A stretch of 64,000 nt of DNA from Bacteroidales bacterium (GCA_024710405.1 JANJUV010000020.1:248001-312000); one strand, 5' to 3'. Positions 1-8,406 are shown, counted from the stretch's first letter. Numbers and translations are program-made. Notes: generated by a model not told the origin, from the letters alone.

Positions 1-95
1 TCAGCATGAAGTTTGTGGAGTATGCCCAGGTACCGGGAGATGTTCAGACCCAACTCCTCAAAGAGTACGAAGAAAAACTCAAGGAAGAAGAATAG
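1..95 (+). CDS. 3' end of an unidentified CDS
   Basis: Only the last 30 codons are present, in the frame ending with TAG at 93-95. The visible C-terminus is charged and Glu/Lys rich and looks helical. Nothing in it identifies a family. A clear intrinsic terminator follows 18 bases after the stop, which supports a real gene ending here. The 5' part lies outside the window. Confidence 0.6.
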   Translation, partial: SMKFVEYAQVPGDVQTQLLKEYEEKLKEEE

Positions 96-112
96 CAACA
101 CTATTCTACCTG

Positions 113-142
113 AAAAACCGGCTGTCATCTGCCGGTTTTTTT
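113..142 (+). terminator. Intrinsic terminator of the upstream partial gene
   Basis: A perfect 10-bp stem, AAAAACCGGC (113-122) with GCCGGTTTTT (131-140), has an 8-nt loop and ends in a T run. It separates the partial gene from the tRNA promoter. Confidence 0.85.
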
Positions 143-160
143 GTTTTCGTGCACATGATG

Positions 161-190
161 TTGCATAAAAAAAATTTCTTCGTACATTTG
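161..190 (+). promoter_or_regulatory. Promoter of tRNA-Ala
   Basis: TTG at 161-163 is followed after 19 nt by TACATTTG at 183-190. This is a full match to the Bacteroidota -33 / -7 pattern (TTG, TAnnTTTG). The expected start of transcription is about 195, just before the tRNA at 201. Confidence 0.75.
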
Positions 191-200
191 CGCCCTCGTT

Positions 201-274
201 GGGGCATTAGCTCAGTTGGCTAGAGCGTTTGACTGGCAGTCAAAAGGTCATCGGTTCGACTCCGTTATGCTCCA
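201..274 (+). tRNA. tRNA-Ala (anticodon GGC)
   Basis: A full cloverleaf can be drawn. The acceptor stem is GGGGCAT with ATGCTCC, the D stem GCTC with GAGC, and the anticodon stem TTTGA with TCAAA around the loop CTGGCAG. The anticodon GGC is at 235-237. The third acceptor pair is G-U, the alanine identity element, and the discriminator base is A. CCA is not encoded. The T stem ATCGG / CCGTT holds one U-U mismatch at its second pair. A strong promoter lies upstream and a terminator just downstream, so it is a single-gene unit. Confidence 0.95.
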
Positions 275-280
275 CAAAAG

Positions 281-312
281 AAAGCTGGTCCCGAAAAGGC
301 CGGCTTTTTTTT
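281..312 (+). terminator. Intrinsic terminator after tRNA-Ala
   Basis: The stem AAAGCTGGTC (281-290) pairs with GGCCGGCTTT (298-307), with two G-T pairs and a 7-nt loop, and is followed by a T run. It starts 7 bases after the tRNA. Confidence 0.8.
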
Positions 313-350
313 ATTGGTATATTTTACTTGGTTTTACCAATGATACATTC

Positions 351-914
351 ATGAAACGTCTGTTCATCGCTATTCCGCTTGTAGCTGGCTCCGAACTCAT
401 GCAACTGTTGCAAAAACTGCAATCGGGTCTGCGCCATGACCGCATCAAATGGGTTAATCCAAGCCAGATACATCTGACGCTCAAGTTTTTGGGAGAGACT
501 CCCGACAAAGATATACCGCTGATTATAAAGGCCATGGACGAAACTGCAAACGGTCGCCCATCCTTTCAGCTGATGTTCGACAAAGCGGGAATCTTCGGTA
601 GCCGATATGCCCCAAGGGTAATCTGGATCGGGCAACAGCAGTCAAATGAATATGTTCTGTCCCTTGGCAATGACGTTCTTGAGGCTATGCACAAGCTTGG
701 TTTTGAGCGCGACAGCCAGAATTTTGTGCCGCATCTCACTTTAGGACGTATTCAGGAGCTCAGGGACAAGCATGCTTTTCAGCAGCTGATGAACAACCTG
801 CAGCCCGGTCCATATCTGCAATGTATTGTCCAGGAGTTCAAACTCTATGAAAGCAAACTCAGACCACAGGGCCCCATCCACACGCCGCTCCACACAACTT
901 TTCTCAGGAGCTGA
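351..914 (+). CDS. thpR: RNA 2',3'-cyclic phosphodiesterase (2H family)
   Basis: A 187-residue cytoplasmic protein of the LigT/ThpR two-histidine phosphoesterase family, which opens 2',3'-cyclic phosphates on RNA ends to 2'-phosphates. Both signature HxT motifs are present: IHLTLKFLGET near residue 41 and PHLTLGRI near 127. The frame stays open upstream to 216, but that stretch runs through the tRNA and its terminator. ATG 351 is therefore the only sensible start and gives the usual family length. It follows the tRNA terminator by about 40 bases, and no consensus promoter is obvious. RNA end processing in the cell is inferred from the family. Confidence 0.88.
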   Translation: MKRLFIAIPLVAGSELMQLLQKLQSGLRHDRIKWVNPSQIHLTLKFLGETPDKDIPLIIKAMDETANGRPSFQLMFDKAGIFGSRYAPRVIWIGQQQSNEYVLSLGNDVLEAMHKLGFERDSQNFVPHLTLGRIQELRDKHAFQQLMNNLQPGPYLQCIVQEFKLYESKLRPQGPIHTPLHTTFLRS

Positions 915-962
915 CGCCTGTATTCGTTCACTTTCATATCTTAGCACACTAAAGCAACACTT

Positions 963-2060
963 ATGAAAGTACAGCAGCATGACCTAATTTCGGTTCTCGA
1001 TGCCGGAGGCACGGGTTTTAAGTTTTCGGCCGTTTCTCAGGCAAAAGAAGTGATCAATCCATTTACCATACCCTCGGCAGCCGACACACTTGAAGAAGTG
1101 TTGCAGAAGATCATCAGCGGATTCAGGCAGGTGGAGCGCGAATCCGGCAAAAAACCCAGAGCCATCAGCTTCAGTTTTCCCGGCCCTGCCGATTACAAGA
1201 ACGGTATTATCGGTGATCTCGAAAATCTGGGACATTTCAGGGGTGGGGTGGCCCTAAAAGCCATGCTCGAAGACGAGTTTGGCATTCCGGTGTTCATCAA
1301 CAACGACGGCGACCTTTTTGCCTATGGCGAGGCCCTTGCCGGACTTCTTCCCATGGCAAATGAATTGCTTGAAAAGGCCGGAAACCCTCGCCGATACAAT
1401 AACCTGCTCGGGCTTACCATTGGTACAGGACTTGGTGGAGGCATAGTAGTGAACGGAAAACTGCTCGAAGGCGATAACTCAGCCGCAGGCGAAATAAACC
1501 GTATGCGCAATATGTCGTACACCGACACCAGTGCCGAAGACAGCGTTTCCATCAGGGGAGTAAAAAGGGCATACTGCAAGGCAACCGGCATGCATCACGA
1601 CGAATGTCCCGAGCCGCAGGACATTTACGAAATAGCCACCGGAAAACAAGAGGGTGACCGTCAGGCTGCCCTTGATGCCTTTTCGGAACTGGCCGAAACG
1701 GCTGCCGATACCATTGCCAACGCCATCACACTGATCGACGGTCTTGTGGTGATCGGCGGTGGGCTTTCAGGAGCATGGCCTCTTTTTCTGCAGCAAATCG
1801 TGAATCATCTGAACGGCCACTTCACTGATCTGCAGGGCAGAAACGTCAGCAGGCTCGAAATCAATGCGGTAAACCTCGAAACCGAAGAAGGCCGTAGGAA
1901 ATTTGTAGCCACCTCAGGCAGCATGATCCGGGTGCCTTTCAGCGACAAACAACTGTGGTACGACCCTGTGAAACTTTGCGGAATCGGGATTAGCAAACTG
2001 GGCACCTCGTCGGCCGTAGCCATCGGTGCTTATGCATATGCAATGGAAAAACTTGCTTAA
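963..2060 (+). CDS. ROK family sugar kinase
   Basis: A 365-residue cytoplasmic protein of the ROK/ASKHA fold, probably an ATP-dependent hexokinase or glucokinase. Visible motifs are the N-terminal phosphate loop DAGGTGFKF (about 14-22), the catalytic region with INNDGD (about 107-112) and the glycine-rich GTGLGGG (about 152-158). A late GLVVIGGGLSGAW is the adenosine motif. The usual ROK zinc cluster CxCGxxGCxE is not seen; a HHDECPE segment occupies that area. This leaves the substrate open, and N-acetylated sugar specificity is less likely. It ends 4 bases into the convergent lipoprotein gene, so the two share a 3' junction. Confidence 0.82.
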   Translation: MKVQQHDLISVLDAGGTGFKFSAVSQAKEVINPFTIPSAADTLEEVLQKIISGFRQVERESGKKPRAISFSFPGPADYKNGIIGDLENLGHFRGGVALKAMLEDEFGIPVFINNDGDLFAYGEALAGLLPMANELLEKAGNPRRYNNLLGLTIGTGLGGGIVVNGKLLEGDNSAAGEINRMRNMSYTDTSAEDSVSIRGVKRAYCKATGMHHDECPEPQDIYEIATGKQEGDRQAALDAFSELAETAADTIANAITLIDGLVVIGGGLSGAWPLFLQQIVNHLNGHFTDLQGRNVSRLEINAVNLETEEGRRKFVATSGSMIRVPFSDKQLWYDPVKLCGIGISKLGTSSAVAIGAYAYAMEKLA

Positions 2061-2512
2061 TCAGTTTTTGGGAATACCTCAAAATCAACGAAATAAACAG
2101 TCTTTCTGATTTCCTGACCATCAACCCAAATGGTGCCTTCGTAATAAATGGCAGTACCTGTGATTTTCAACTTATTGCCCTTTCTCCATAAAGTCAGGTT
2201 CACATCTTGTGTATTGCTGCCAAGAGCGATATAATAGGTTCCTGTGTAGGTTGAGTTCATACCCATGAAAAACAAATTGGTAATTCCGACTTCAACACGG
2301 ATGTTGCCATTACCCTCATCCTTAAGTGTCAGGTTCACCGTTTGCCCTGTCAACAGCTGTTCGTTGTCATAGTTTTCGTACGTGCCCGTTCCGGTATATT
2401 GTCCCGCAATGCTTTCCAGACTGCAGTCGGTGCACCATACCCATTCCTCCTCATCCTTTTTGCAGGAAGTAATCACGAGCATTACCAAAAGTAGAGAAAG
2501 AATAATTTTCAT
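2057..2512 (-). CDS. Small lipoprotein, function unknown
   Basis: A 151-residue protein with a lipoprotein signal ending in the lipobox ITSC (Cys about 17), followed by KKDEEE. The acidic residues after Cys resemble the export signal of Bacteroidota surface lipoproteins. The rest is rich in beta-prone Thr/Gly/Tyr stretches (GQYTGTGTY, YTGTYYIALG), suggesting a lipocalin-like barrel; I do not recognise a named family. It is convergent with the ROK gene, overlapping by 4 bases. A CAAAGTTA box (TAACTTTG on the coding strand) ends only 5 bases before the ATG, so the mRNA is probably nearly leaderless. Confidence 0.75.
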   Translation of the reverse strand: MKIILSLLLVMLVITSCKKDEEEWVWCTDCSLESIAGQYTGTGTYENYDNEQLLTGQTVNLTLKDEGNGNIRVEVGITNLFFMGMNSTYTGTYYIALGSNTQDVNLTLWRKGNKLKITGTAIYYEGTIWVDGQEIRKTVYFVDFEVFPKTD

Positions 2513-2516
2513 GGCG

Positions 2517-2524
2517 CAAAGTTA
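2517..2524 (-). promoter_or_regulatory. -7 element of the lipoprotein gene (leaderless)
   Basis: TAACTTTG on the minus strand matches TAnnTTTG fully. Transcription would begin at about 2512, the A of the start codon. No well-spaced -33 TTG was found. Confidence 0.45.
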
Positions 2525-2749
2525 GGCAAATCATGACCGCAACACACTCAGATACTCAGGTTTGGGCGGTTTTTCGCTCAGTTTGTAATCTGGAATGAAT
2601 ATAAATAATCATTTATAGTAGTGTAAATCAGCATAGGTATTGATTATGACCTTGTTCGTTTCGTAATTTTATGGCCGGAACGGCTTTTTGATTGAGGCAC
2701 GGCCCCATTGAGTTTTTTTGTCATATTTCTTAAACCAAAACGAATTGAG

Positions 2750-4297
2750 ATGAAACCTTATCTGTTTTTTGCGTTGAGCTGCCTGATATGTTGCTTTGCA
2801 AGTCAGGCACAGCCTGTTGTAGAAAGTCAACAGCATAAAATTTATCTACATCCGGAACTTGTAAAACCTACCATGAACAGCACCAATATGGCTGCTATCA
2901 TTGCCGACAAAGAACAGCTGGTGCAGTTGCTCGCCGAAAAGGCACGATCATTCAACAATGGCCTGCTCGACGAAACAAAACAAAAGCTGGATTCCATGGT
3001 TATTGATACCTGGATTGAAGAAGGTGTCTGGGTCAGCGAAGGCAAGTACGAATACGCTTATGATGAATTTGGCAGGCAAACGCGTGAAACCACCTACTCC
3101 ATCATACCCATGCGCATCGGCGATTGGATTCCTTATTATGAATACCAATATGTGTATAACGAGCAGGGCTTACTTGGGGAGCTGATGCTGTTGTTGTATG
3201 TAGAAAACCAATGGAATCTGATGTCGAGACAGGAGTTTGAATACGACGATGCCGGAAACCAGATCGTGCGGACAATTTTAAACCTGAATCCTGAAACTCA
3301 GGAATGGACTAATGTCATGAAAGAAGAATCAGAGTATGATGCAATGAATCAAATTATTGTTTTTGAGCGTTTTGATTGGATTGTGGACACATGGATTCCC
3401 GACAGGAAGTATCTGTACGAATATACCGAAAGCGGTCTTATACGGGTACAGGAGCTTCAATACTGGGAAATTGAACAGGAGACCTATGTACCCAACAGCA
3501 AGGAAGAACACGAATACAATGACGACGACAAAGTTGTAGAGCGCATAAATTATCAATGGGAAGAGGCCAAGGGTTGGGAACCTTACTCCAAGACAGTCTA
3601 TAAATACTTCGAGGACGAGTATTCAGAAGAAAGTATAAGCTATTATTGGGAGAATGACAACTGGAATCCCTCATGGCGTTCGCTCTTTGAATTTGATCAG
3701 GAAGCGCTTACCGGAAGGTCAACCCAGTATTCATGGAATAATGGCAACTGGATCAATCAGGAAAGAACAGATAATTGGTATGATGAGTTTTTCAATTTAC
3801 TGGCGTATATTGAGTATTACTGGAATGAAGACCTCATGCGCTGGGATGAAGCAAATATGAATGAATTCAACTACGACACCAATTTTCCAAAGGAAGAACT
3901 GCTGCTGCCGGCCATGAACGAAGGAGATGAATGGTTTTTTCAGTATATGTTACTCGACATGACTGATTTCGTCTGGGACAGTGAACTTTCTGACTGGATG
4001 GTTGACATGAAGCTCAACCTTTATTGGTCCGAAACTACCATTATTGGCAAGCCGGAGCACAATAAGCCCGAGTTCAGTTTATTCCCCAATCCGGTTAATG
4101 ATGTGCTGTTTGTTTCGATGAACCAAAACGAGTCTGAAAGCCTGTTCGAACTGTATGATGCGCAGGGAAAACTAAGGCATTCAGAGATGTTTCTGGTTAG
4201 TTTGAGCCTAGATATGTCGGCATACGCCAACGGCGTGTATGTTTGCCGTATCAGTTCGAACAACAATACTATCAATGCCAAAATCATTAAGAAATAA
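2750..4297 (+). CDS. T9SS-sorted secreted protein with W/YD-type repeats
   Basis: A 515-residue exported protein. The signal peptide is MKPYLFFALSCLICCFASQA. Residues about 80-390 hold nine to ten degenerate repeats of 28-35 residues, each with a W-x-(P/N) element and a (Y/F)xYD-x-x-G-like turn, for example YAYDEFGRQ, FEYDDAGNQ and YEYTESGLI. They resemble YD-like repeats of Bacteroidota surface proteins. The last 75 residues are a type A T9SS sorting domain (FPNPVNDVLFV ... NGVYVCRI ... AKIIKK). The frame is open to 2708 with a TTG, but the signal peptide fixes the start at ATG 2750. A weak promoter (TTG 2640, TAATTTTA 2664) lies upstream. The biological target is unknown. Confidence 0.85.
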   Translation: MKPYLFFALSCLICCFASQAQPVVESQQHKIYLHPELVKPTMNSTNMAAIIADKEQLVQLLAEKARSFNNGLLDETKQKLDSMVIDTWIEEGVWVSEGKYEYAYDEFGRQTRETTYSIIPMRIGDWIPYYEYQYVYNEQGLLGELMLLLYVENQWNLMSRQEFEYDDAGNQIVRTILNLNPETQEWTNVMKEESEYDAMNQIIVFERFDWIVDTWIPDRKYLYEYTESGLIRVQELQYWEIEQETYVPNSKEEHEYNDDDKVVERINYQWEEAKGWEPYSKTVYKYFEDEYSEESISYYWENDNWNPSWRSLFEFDQEALTGRSTQYSWNNGNWINQERTDNWYDEFFNLLAYIEYYWNEDLMRWDEANMNEFNYDTNFPKEELLLPAMNEGDEWFFQYMLLDMTDFVWDSELSDWMVDMKLNLYWSETTIIGKPEHNKPEFSLFPNPVNDVLFVSMNQNESESLFELYDAQGKLRHSEMFLVSLSLDMSAYANGVYVCRISSNNNTINAKIIKK

Positions 4298-4403
4298 TCA
4301 TCTGAAAAGCTGCATTGATCGGACGAACCAGATTCCTAATAAATCCTTACAATAATCGACAGCTTTACCTGTTTGATTTCGGTCAGGATAACAAAAAAAC
4401 AGC

Positions 4404-5240
4404 TTACCGGACAACCAGCTTGTGATTTTCGGTACGGTTTGCCCAGCGGCATTCAAGGACGTAAACACCTTTTCCGACATTGTGCAGATCTATTGACTTA
4501 ACAGTGCCTGAAAGCTTCTTTGCTAGGACCAGTGATCCTGTGACGTTGAATAGATTAATACACACCTCATCCGTTGTAGCCTGATCCATTGCCAGAAAAA
4601 CAACACCATGAGCTGGATTCGGGTGCAGTTTAAGATGTTTGTTCGTTGGACTTAAATCATCCATAGATGAAATGAGGTTATCAAAATTAAGATTGTCAAT
4701 GTATAATTCAGAGTTACCGTGCATTATGGGCATACCTTCCTGACCAAACTCCCAGTTGTATGCGCTGAAGCCTGCCGAAGCGCTGTCGGCCGTTTCATAG
4801 GTATTAAAGGGAATGTTGAATGAAGTCCATTCGGTTACCGGTGAAACAACCCTGAGGATGGCAGTTGAAACGGTGTCGCCATTCAGGTAAAGTACGGCTC
4901 CGATAACTGCCGTATCACCGTTGATGGGAAAAAATTTGAAATAGCCGGTGAACGAGTTCGGATGACCGCTGATTGGAAATGAAGGATCCCAACTCCCCAC
5001 AAAAGGAAATGTATTACAGTATCCAAAATCAGACTCATTGGTTCCACCTTCGTTGTTGACCAGCTTAAGAGAATATTCACCGATACCAGGAGGAAAAGTA
5101 TCAGTTGATTGAATCGGGTTTCCGACTGGCCATCCGTTGTCTTCCAAAGGCCAGTTTTCGAAGCCGCTGTTCGGAATTTGTGCATGGACCATGAAGGACA
5201 TGGCAAGCAACATGATGAGAATTCCAGAATGTTTTTTCAT
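4404..5240 (-). CDS. T9SS-sorted secreted protein with carbohydrate-binding-like domain
   Basis: A 278-residue exported protein. The signal peptide ends at VHAQ (about 21), directly followed by IPNSGFENW, the typical opening of jelly-roll PCMD/CBM-like domains of Bacteroidota. A calcium/sugar-binding type beta-sandwich to residue about 190 ends with ELYIDNLNF, as in that group. Residues about 205-278 form a T9SS C-terminal domain (HPNPAHGVVFL ... GKGVYVLECRW ... HKLVVR). The protein is probably surface-attached or released. It is convergent with the upstream T9SS protein and has no recognisable partner. The ligand is not predictable from sequence. Confidence 0.82.
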   Translation of the reverse strand: MKKHSGILIMLLAMSFMVHAQIPNSGFENWPLEDNGWPVGNPIQSTDTFPPGIGEYSLKLVNNEGGTNESDFGYCNTFPFVGSWDPSFPISGHPNSFTGYFKFFPINGDTAVIGAVLYLNGDTVSTAILRVVSPVTEWTSFNIPFNTYETADSASAGFSAYNWEFGQEGMPIMHGNSELYIDNLNFDNLISSMDDLSPTNKHLKLHPNPAHGVVFLAMDQATTDEVCINLFNVTGSLVLAKKLSGTVKSIDLHNVGKGVYVLECRWANRTENHKLVVR

Positions 5241-5884
5241 TTTTTGTCTGTCAGTGTTTAAGGTGCTGACTCCGCACTTTTGATTGTTGAATAACCCATG
5301 CCAATATTAAAAATGCCAGCTAGGTTCAGGAGACTATGCGGTTCCTCCCGGCTGTGTTTTAAAAGCCGGTCAAAGGTTTCAGAGGCGACATGAACCGAAA
5401 AACAATGACAAACCTCTGAAAAGGCCAGTTTTGTGGTCGGGTAAGATTCAGATTCTGGTTGGCCTTTCTGAAGAAACATTTCTGTTTCGTTAAAGATTTT
5501 GACAGGAAACAACTATATCGTTCTCAAATCAATAACGCATGTAAAGATACAGATTAATCAACGAAATGTAAAGTATATTTTTTACCTGTCCATGCACCTA
5601 TCAGCACCGAACAGACCTACCGGTAAACTGATCGTTTTCTTTCTGTTTTATGGGTGATATTAACGAATGATCGTTGGTTACTTCAGCTTACGTTCCTTCA
5701 GTGTTTCGTTTGGTTCTTTATTGTCATAACTGAGTTTATGGGTCATTGACCATATGTAATATTCATCTGGCCCGAAAAATTCGCGGGTTTATTAATGTCT
5801 TGGCTGTGTTTCATCCGTTTTATCCGGAAGTCAGGCTACAGCTTTCAGCAGAGTCTTTGCAGATGGTTTGTTGCTGCGGCCTGT
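5241..5884. other. Gene-free stretch of about 640 bases
   Basis: No credible coding region is seen. A possible 84-codon minus-strand frame at 5258-5512 has no family resemblance and no promoter. The part 5513-5600 is A/T rich and probably carries the upstream signals of the minus-strand gene ending at 4404, but no full TAnnTTTG box was found. Confidence 0.5.
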
Positions 5885-6406
5885 TTATTCCGGTTTGCAG
5901 AAATACACAGCATAGGCATCCCCGCCCGTTTGTTCCATGTAGTGGGCAAAACCAAGACTGGCGGCTTTGTCCATCAGCGGGGCAGGGATGAAGGGTGCGG
6001 TGAGCTTGTAGAGTTCACCGGGTTCGAGTTGTTTCAGGTCGGCCATCACCTGTGCCACGGGGTGTTCGCCGGCGGCCAGCATGGGGCGGGCATCAAGTTC
6101 GCCTTTGATTTTGGCTGTATCGAACCATGTTGGTGTGCCCGAGTCAGCGCCTGAAGCAATGGCTTCGCCGAAAAGGTCCTGCCCGACGGCCTTGCGCAAC
6201 ACATTGATCAGGTCTTCCACCTTCACCTGTCCCACAGCGGCGGCCTGCTGCAGCGTGGCTATTTTGGCCACGGTCTTCCGCAGCACCGGGTTTTTCAGCT
6301 TGCTGAATGCCGGCACATAATCAATGAGTACTTCTTCGAGTTCGGGATAGGCTTCGATCAGCTGCATAACTTTGGTGCGCGGACTTATGATAAGTTTGTG
6401 TTCCAT
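5885..6406 (-). CDS. DUF1858 / DUF2249 domain protein
   Basis: A 173-residue cytoplasmic protein. The N-terminal 65 residues match DUF1858 (KVMQLIEAYPELEEVLIDYVPAFSKLKNP), a small helical domain often found beside hybrid-cluster or hemerythrin proteins. The C-terminal part from about residue 105 looks like DUF2249 (HPVAQVMADLKQLEPGELYKL ... FAHYMEQTGGDAYAVYF), a small alpha/beta domain linked to redox and nitrosative metabolism. It starts 10 bases after the stop of the DUF438 gene, so the two form an operon. The pair is common in anaerobic or denitrifying bacteria. A role in NO or redox sensing is inferred from association only; no enzyme activity can be stated. Confidence 0.8.
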   Translation of the reverse strand: MEHKLIISPRTKVMQLIEAYPELEEVLIDYVPAFSKLKNPVLRKTVAKIATLQQAAAVGQVKVEDLINVLRKAVGQDLFGEAIASGADSGTPTWFDTAKIKGELDARPMLAAGEHPVAQVMADLKQLEPGELYKLTAPFIPAPLMDKAASLGFAHYMEQTGGDAYAVYFCKPE

Positions 6407-6416
6407 GGTTCAGGGG

Positions 6417-7649
6417 TTATTTGCTGTAAGATAAAATGCGTTGTTCGCCTTCGAGGCTTCGGTAGTGGGTGAGGTCGTGCGACACTTCTAGGGTTCCGAG
6501 GTAGTCGCCCTGTTCGTTGCGCAGTGCGAAGTATTCGATATGCACAAATTTTCCGCCTTTGTTGATCCAGAAGGGTGCTCTGCTGGCTTTTCCGGTTTTA
6601 AAGTCTTCCACGATCTTGTCTACGATGTGGGCACTGCCGGGCGGGTGGCAGTAACGCACGTCGCGGTTGAGGATGGCGCGGCTGCGCTGGAAGATACGGT
6701 CGGCACTCTGGCTGAAGTATTTCACTTTGTCGTCCTTGTCCACGAAGGTCATGTCGATGGGCAGGGTGTTGAGTATGGCGAGCAGTTCTTCCACGCTGAA
6801 GCCTCCGGTGGGGAGTTGTATGTGGCTTCCGCTTTTTTGCATATCGTTGATGTGTTGGGTTTTGTGCCATTCGGGAACCCAGTTCACCGGCGGGTCGTAG
6901 AGGCAGAAGCCGATTTCGAGAGATTGTTGGCTGATCTGGAACCAGTCGGCTTCACTCAGGTGGTCGAGCGACATCGGGAAGAGGATATGTTCTTCTTTGG
7001 TGGTCATATCGTCCACTCCGTGGAGTGCCGGCAGAAGAACAATGGGTGCGGCTGCGGCCAGGTCTTCGGATGTTAGTCCTTTCGACTGAAGGATTTCGAT
7101 GCTTCCGCGGATGAGCTCTCTGATCTCGTCGTGCTTGCCCCACATCACCTTGGGAGGGCCTGTGATGCCTGCTTTTTCGAGGAAGGGAAAGAGCAGGTAC
7201 TCCTTACGTTGGTAGTGTTTGTCCACATCGTAGAGATTGTTGAAGAGTCCGCGAAGGATGAGTACTGTGGCAGTGAAATTGTCACCGGAACTTGCGGATG
7301 CCTGATCGAGCTGTTGCCTGATCTGTGCGGTGAGTTTGAGAAGTTCTTCGTTTTCGTGTGTCATCACATCGATGGGGTGCCCCGGGGGGATGGTTTTGGA
7401 GCCGCTGAGGTCAATTTTACCGCTGAGCACCGAGGAGTGGGCGTCGCACAGGCGCAGCACTTCCTCTTCGGGCAGACCCTCGCTGATGAGTTCCTGCTCC
7501 ACTTCAACTACTTCGCCATAGGGGATCTGGCTGAGGCTGTTGAGCAGTTCGGCCCGCACTTCTTGCTCAGGTACTCCGTCATGAAGCATGAGTATAAGTT
7601 CCTTGAGACGCGCCTTTCGTTCAAAGCTGTTGTTAATTAATTCGCTCAT
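6417..7649 (-). CDS. DUF438 - hemerythrin - PAS protein
   Basis: A 410-residue cytoplasmic protein in three parts. Residues 10-75 are DUF438. Residues about 95-240 are a hemerythrin-like four-helix domain with candidate di-iron ligands in HENEEL, HYQRKEYLLFPFLE, HDEIRE and LLPALHGVDDMTTKEEHILFP. Residues about 285-400 are a PAS domain (PIDMTFVDKDDKVKYFSQ ... NRDVRYCHPP ... GKFVHIEYFALRNEQGDYLG). This architecture is a known family thought to bind O2 or NO at a di-iron centre and signal through PAS. It is followed by the DUF1858 gene in the same operon. It may belong with the NO genes at 48-58 kb, but that is inference. No output domain is present. Confidence 0.87.
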   Translation of the reverse strand: MSELINNSFERKARLKELILMLHDGVPEQEVRAELLNSLSQIPYGEVVEVEQELISEGLPEEEVLRLCDAHSSVLSGKIDLSGSKTIPPGHPIDVMTHENEELLKLTAQIRQQLDQASASSGDNFTATVLILRGLFNNLYDVDKHYQRKEYLLFPFLEKAGITGPPKVMWGKHDEIRELIRGSIEILQSKGLTSEDLAAAAPIVLLPALHGVDDMTTKEEHILFPMSLDHLSEADWFQISQQSLEIGFCLYDPPVNWVPEWHKTQHINDMQKSGSHIQLPTGGFSVEELLAILNTLPIDMTFVDKDDKVKYFSQSADRIFQRSRAILNRDVRYCHPPGSAHIVDKIVEDFKTGKASRAPFWINKGGKFVHIEYFALRNEQGDYLGTLEVSHDLTHYRSLEGEQRILSYSK

Positions 7650-7695
7650 TATGTGTGGATTTAAATTATTATTAAGACTAAATAAAAATACGATA

Positions 7696-7703
7696 CAAAA
7701 ATA
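7696..7703 (-). promoter_or_regulatory. Possible -7 element of the DUF438 operon
   Basis: TATTTTTG on the minus strand fits TAnnTTTG and would give a 5' leader of about 40 nt. No -33 TTG at the right spacing is seen. A perfect palindrome AGAATA-T-TATTCT (7735-7747) lies 30-40 bases upstream and could be an activator site. Confidence 0.35.
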
Positions 7704-7774
7704 AGAAAATAAGTAATAGAATACTTAAATAGCTAGAATATTATTCTTGACGAGCTGATGATGCTGGTGGTAAA

Positions 7775-7922
7775 GGTGGTTTCGACTCCCTCATCATGTT
7801 GCCGAGGCAAGCGGTCAACCACCATTTTAGTGAATCACAGTTATACGTATTCGTACTCAGAATAAGTTATTCCGGTGGTTGAGCGGAGCTGAAACCACCG
7901 GTAGAAGATTGTCGAAACCACC
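7775..7922. repeat. Cluster of GGTGGTT / AACCACC inverted repeats
   Basis: GGTGGTTTCGAC at 7775-7786 has its perfect reverse complement GTCGAAACCACC at 7911-7922. Inside lie AACCACC (7817-7823) and a perfect hairpin with 9-bp stems, CCGGTGGTT (7872-7880) and AACCACCGG (7893-7901). It looks like a decayed dispersed palindromic element. Confidence 0.75.
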
Positions 7923-8004
7923 GTTTATTGGAACTTTTGATCGTTTGATTTTTAGCGTTTTATCCCTAATCCTAAAGGGAGCCGCTAAAAATCAGCTGTT
8001 ACTG

Positions 8005-8062
8005 AATCATCAAGTGACAACTTCCCGCCAACGCCAACTGCCAGAATGGTGAGATTGAACCG
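8005..8062 (+). repeat. 58-base imperfect direct repeat, copy 1
   Basis: It begins AATCATCAAGTGACA and contains CTTCCCGCCAACG. A second copy is at 8493-8550 with the same core GCTTCCCGCCAACG and the same order of shorter matches (AATCATCA, AATGG, TGAAC). The copies are 488 bases apart. Confidence 0.65.
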
Positions 8063-8270
8063 ACACTTTGTAATGTGCGCAGGCCTGCCCAAACAGCGGG
8101 CGTGGGTTAGCCTGGGCGAAAAAAATCATAGAAAACACAGCAAAGGTCGCCGCAGGCAGATTTGTCACGTCGAATCGGAAGGATAGCTCGTGTGCCGGCA
8201 TTTGACGAGACACTACTTTGCTTGTGTTTTCATGGTTTTTTTGAGCGTGGGGGGATAGCTTTGTTTGGGC

Positions 8271-8320
8271 TTGATTTTTTCGTTCTTTTTAATCAAGTAA
8301 AAAGAACAAAAGAAAATCAA
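8271..8320. repeat. Long A/T-rich hairpin
   Basis: GTTCTTTTT (8282-8290) pairs with AAAAAGAAC (8299-8307) around the 8-nt loop AATCAAGT. An outer stem TTGATTTT (8271-8278) pairs with AAAATCAA (8313-8320). Very similar TTGATTTT...TTCTTTTT...ATCAAG hairpins are dispersed in Bacteroidota genomes, by my recollection; the function is unknown. Confidence 0.65.
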
Positions 8321-8406
8321 AGCTTTAGAAAGAAAATGAATTGTGGGTTTCGGGTTCAAACTGCATACGCAGTTGATTTATAGCGTTTTACCACATCAAA
8401 GAAACC

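Noticed and set aside
5258-5512. 84-codon minus-strand frame after the T9SS protein gene
   Set aside because: No promoter, no signal and no family pattern; probably a chance opening.
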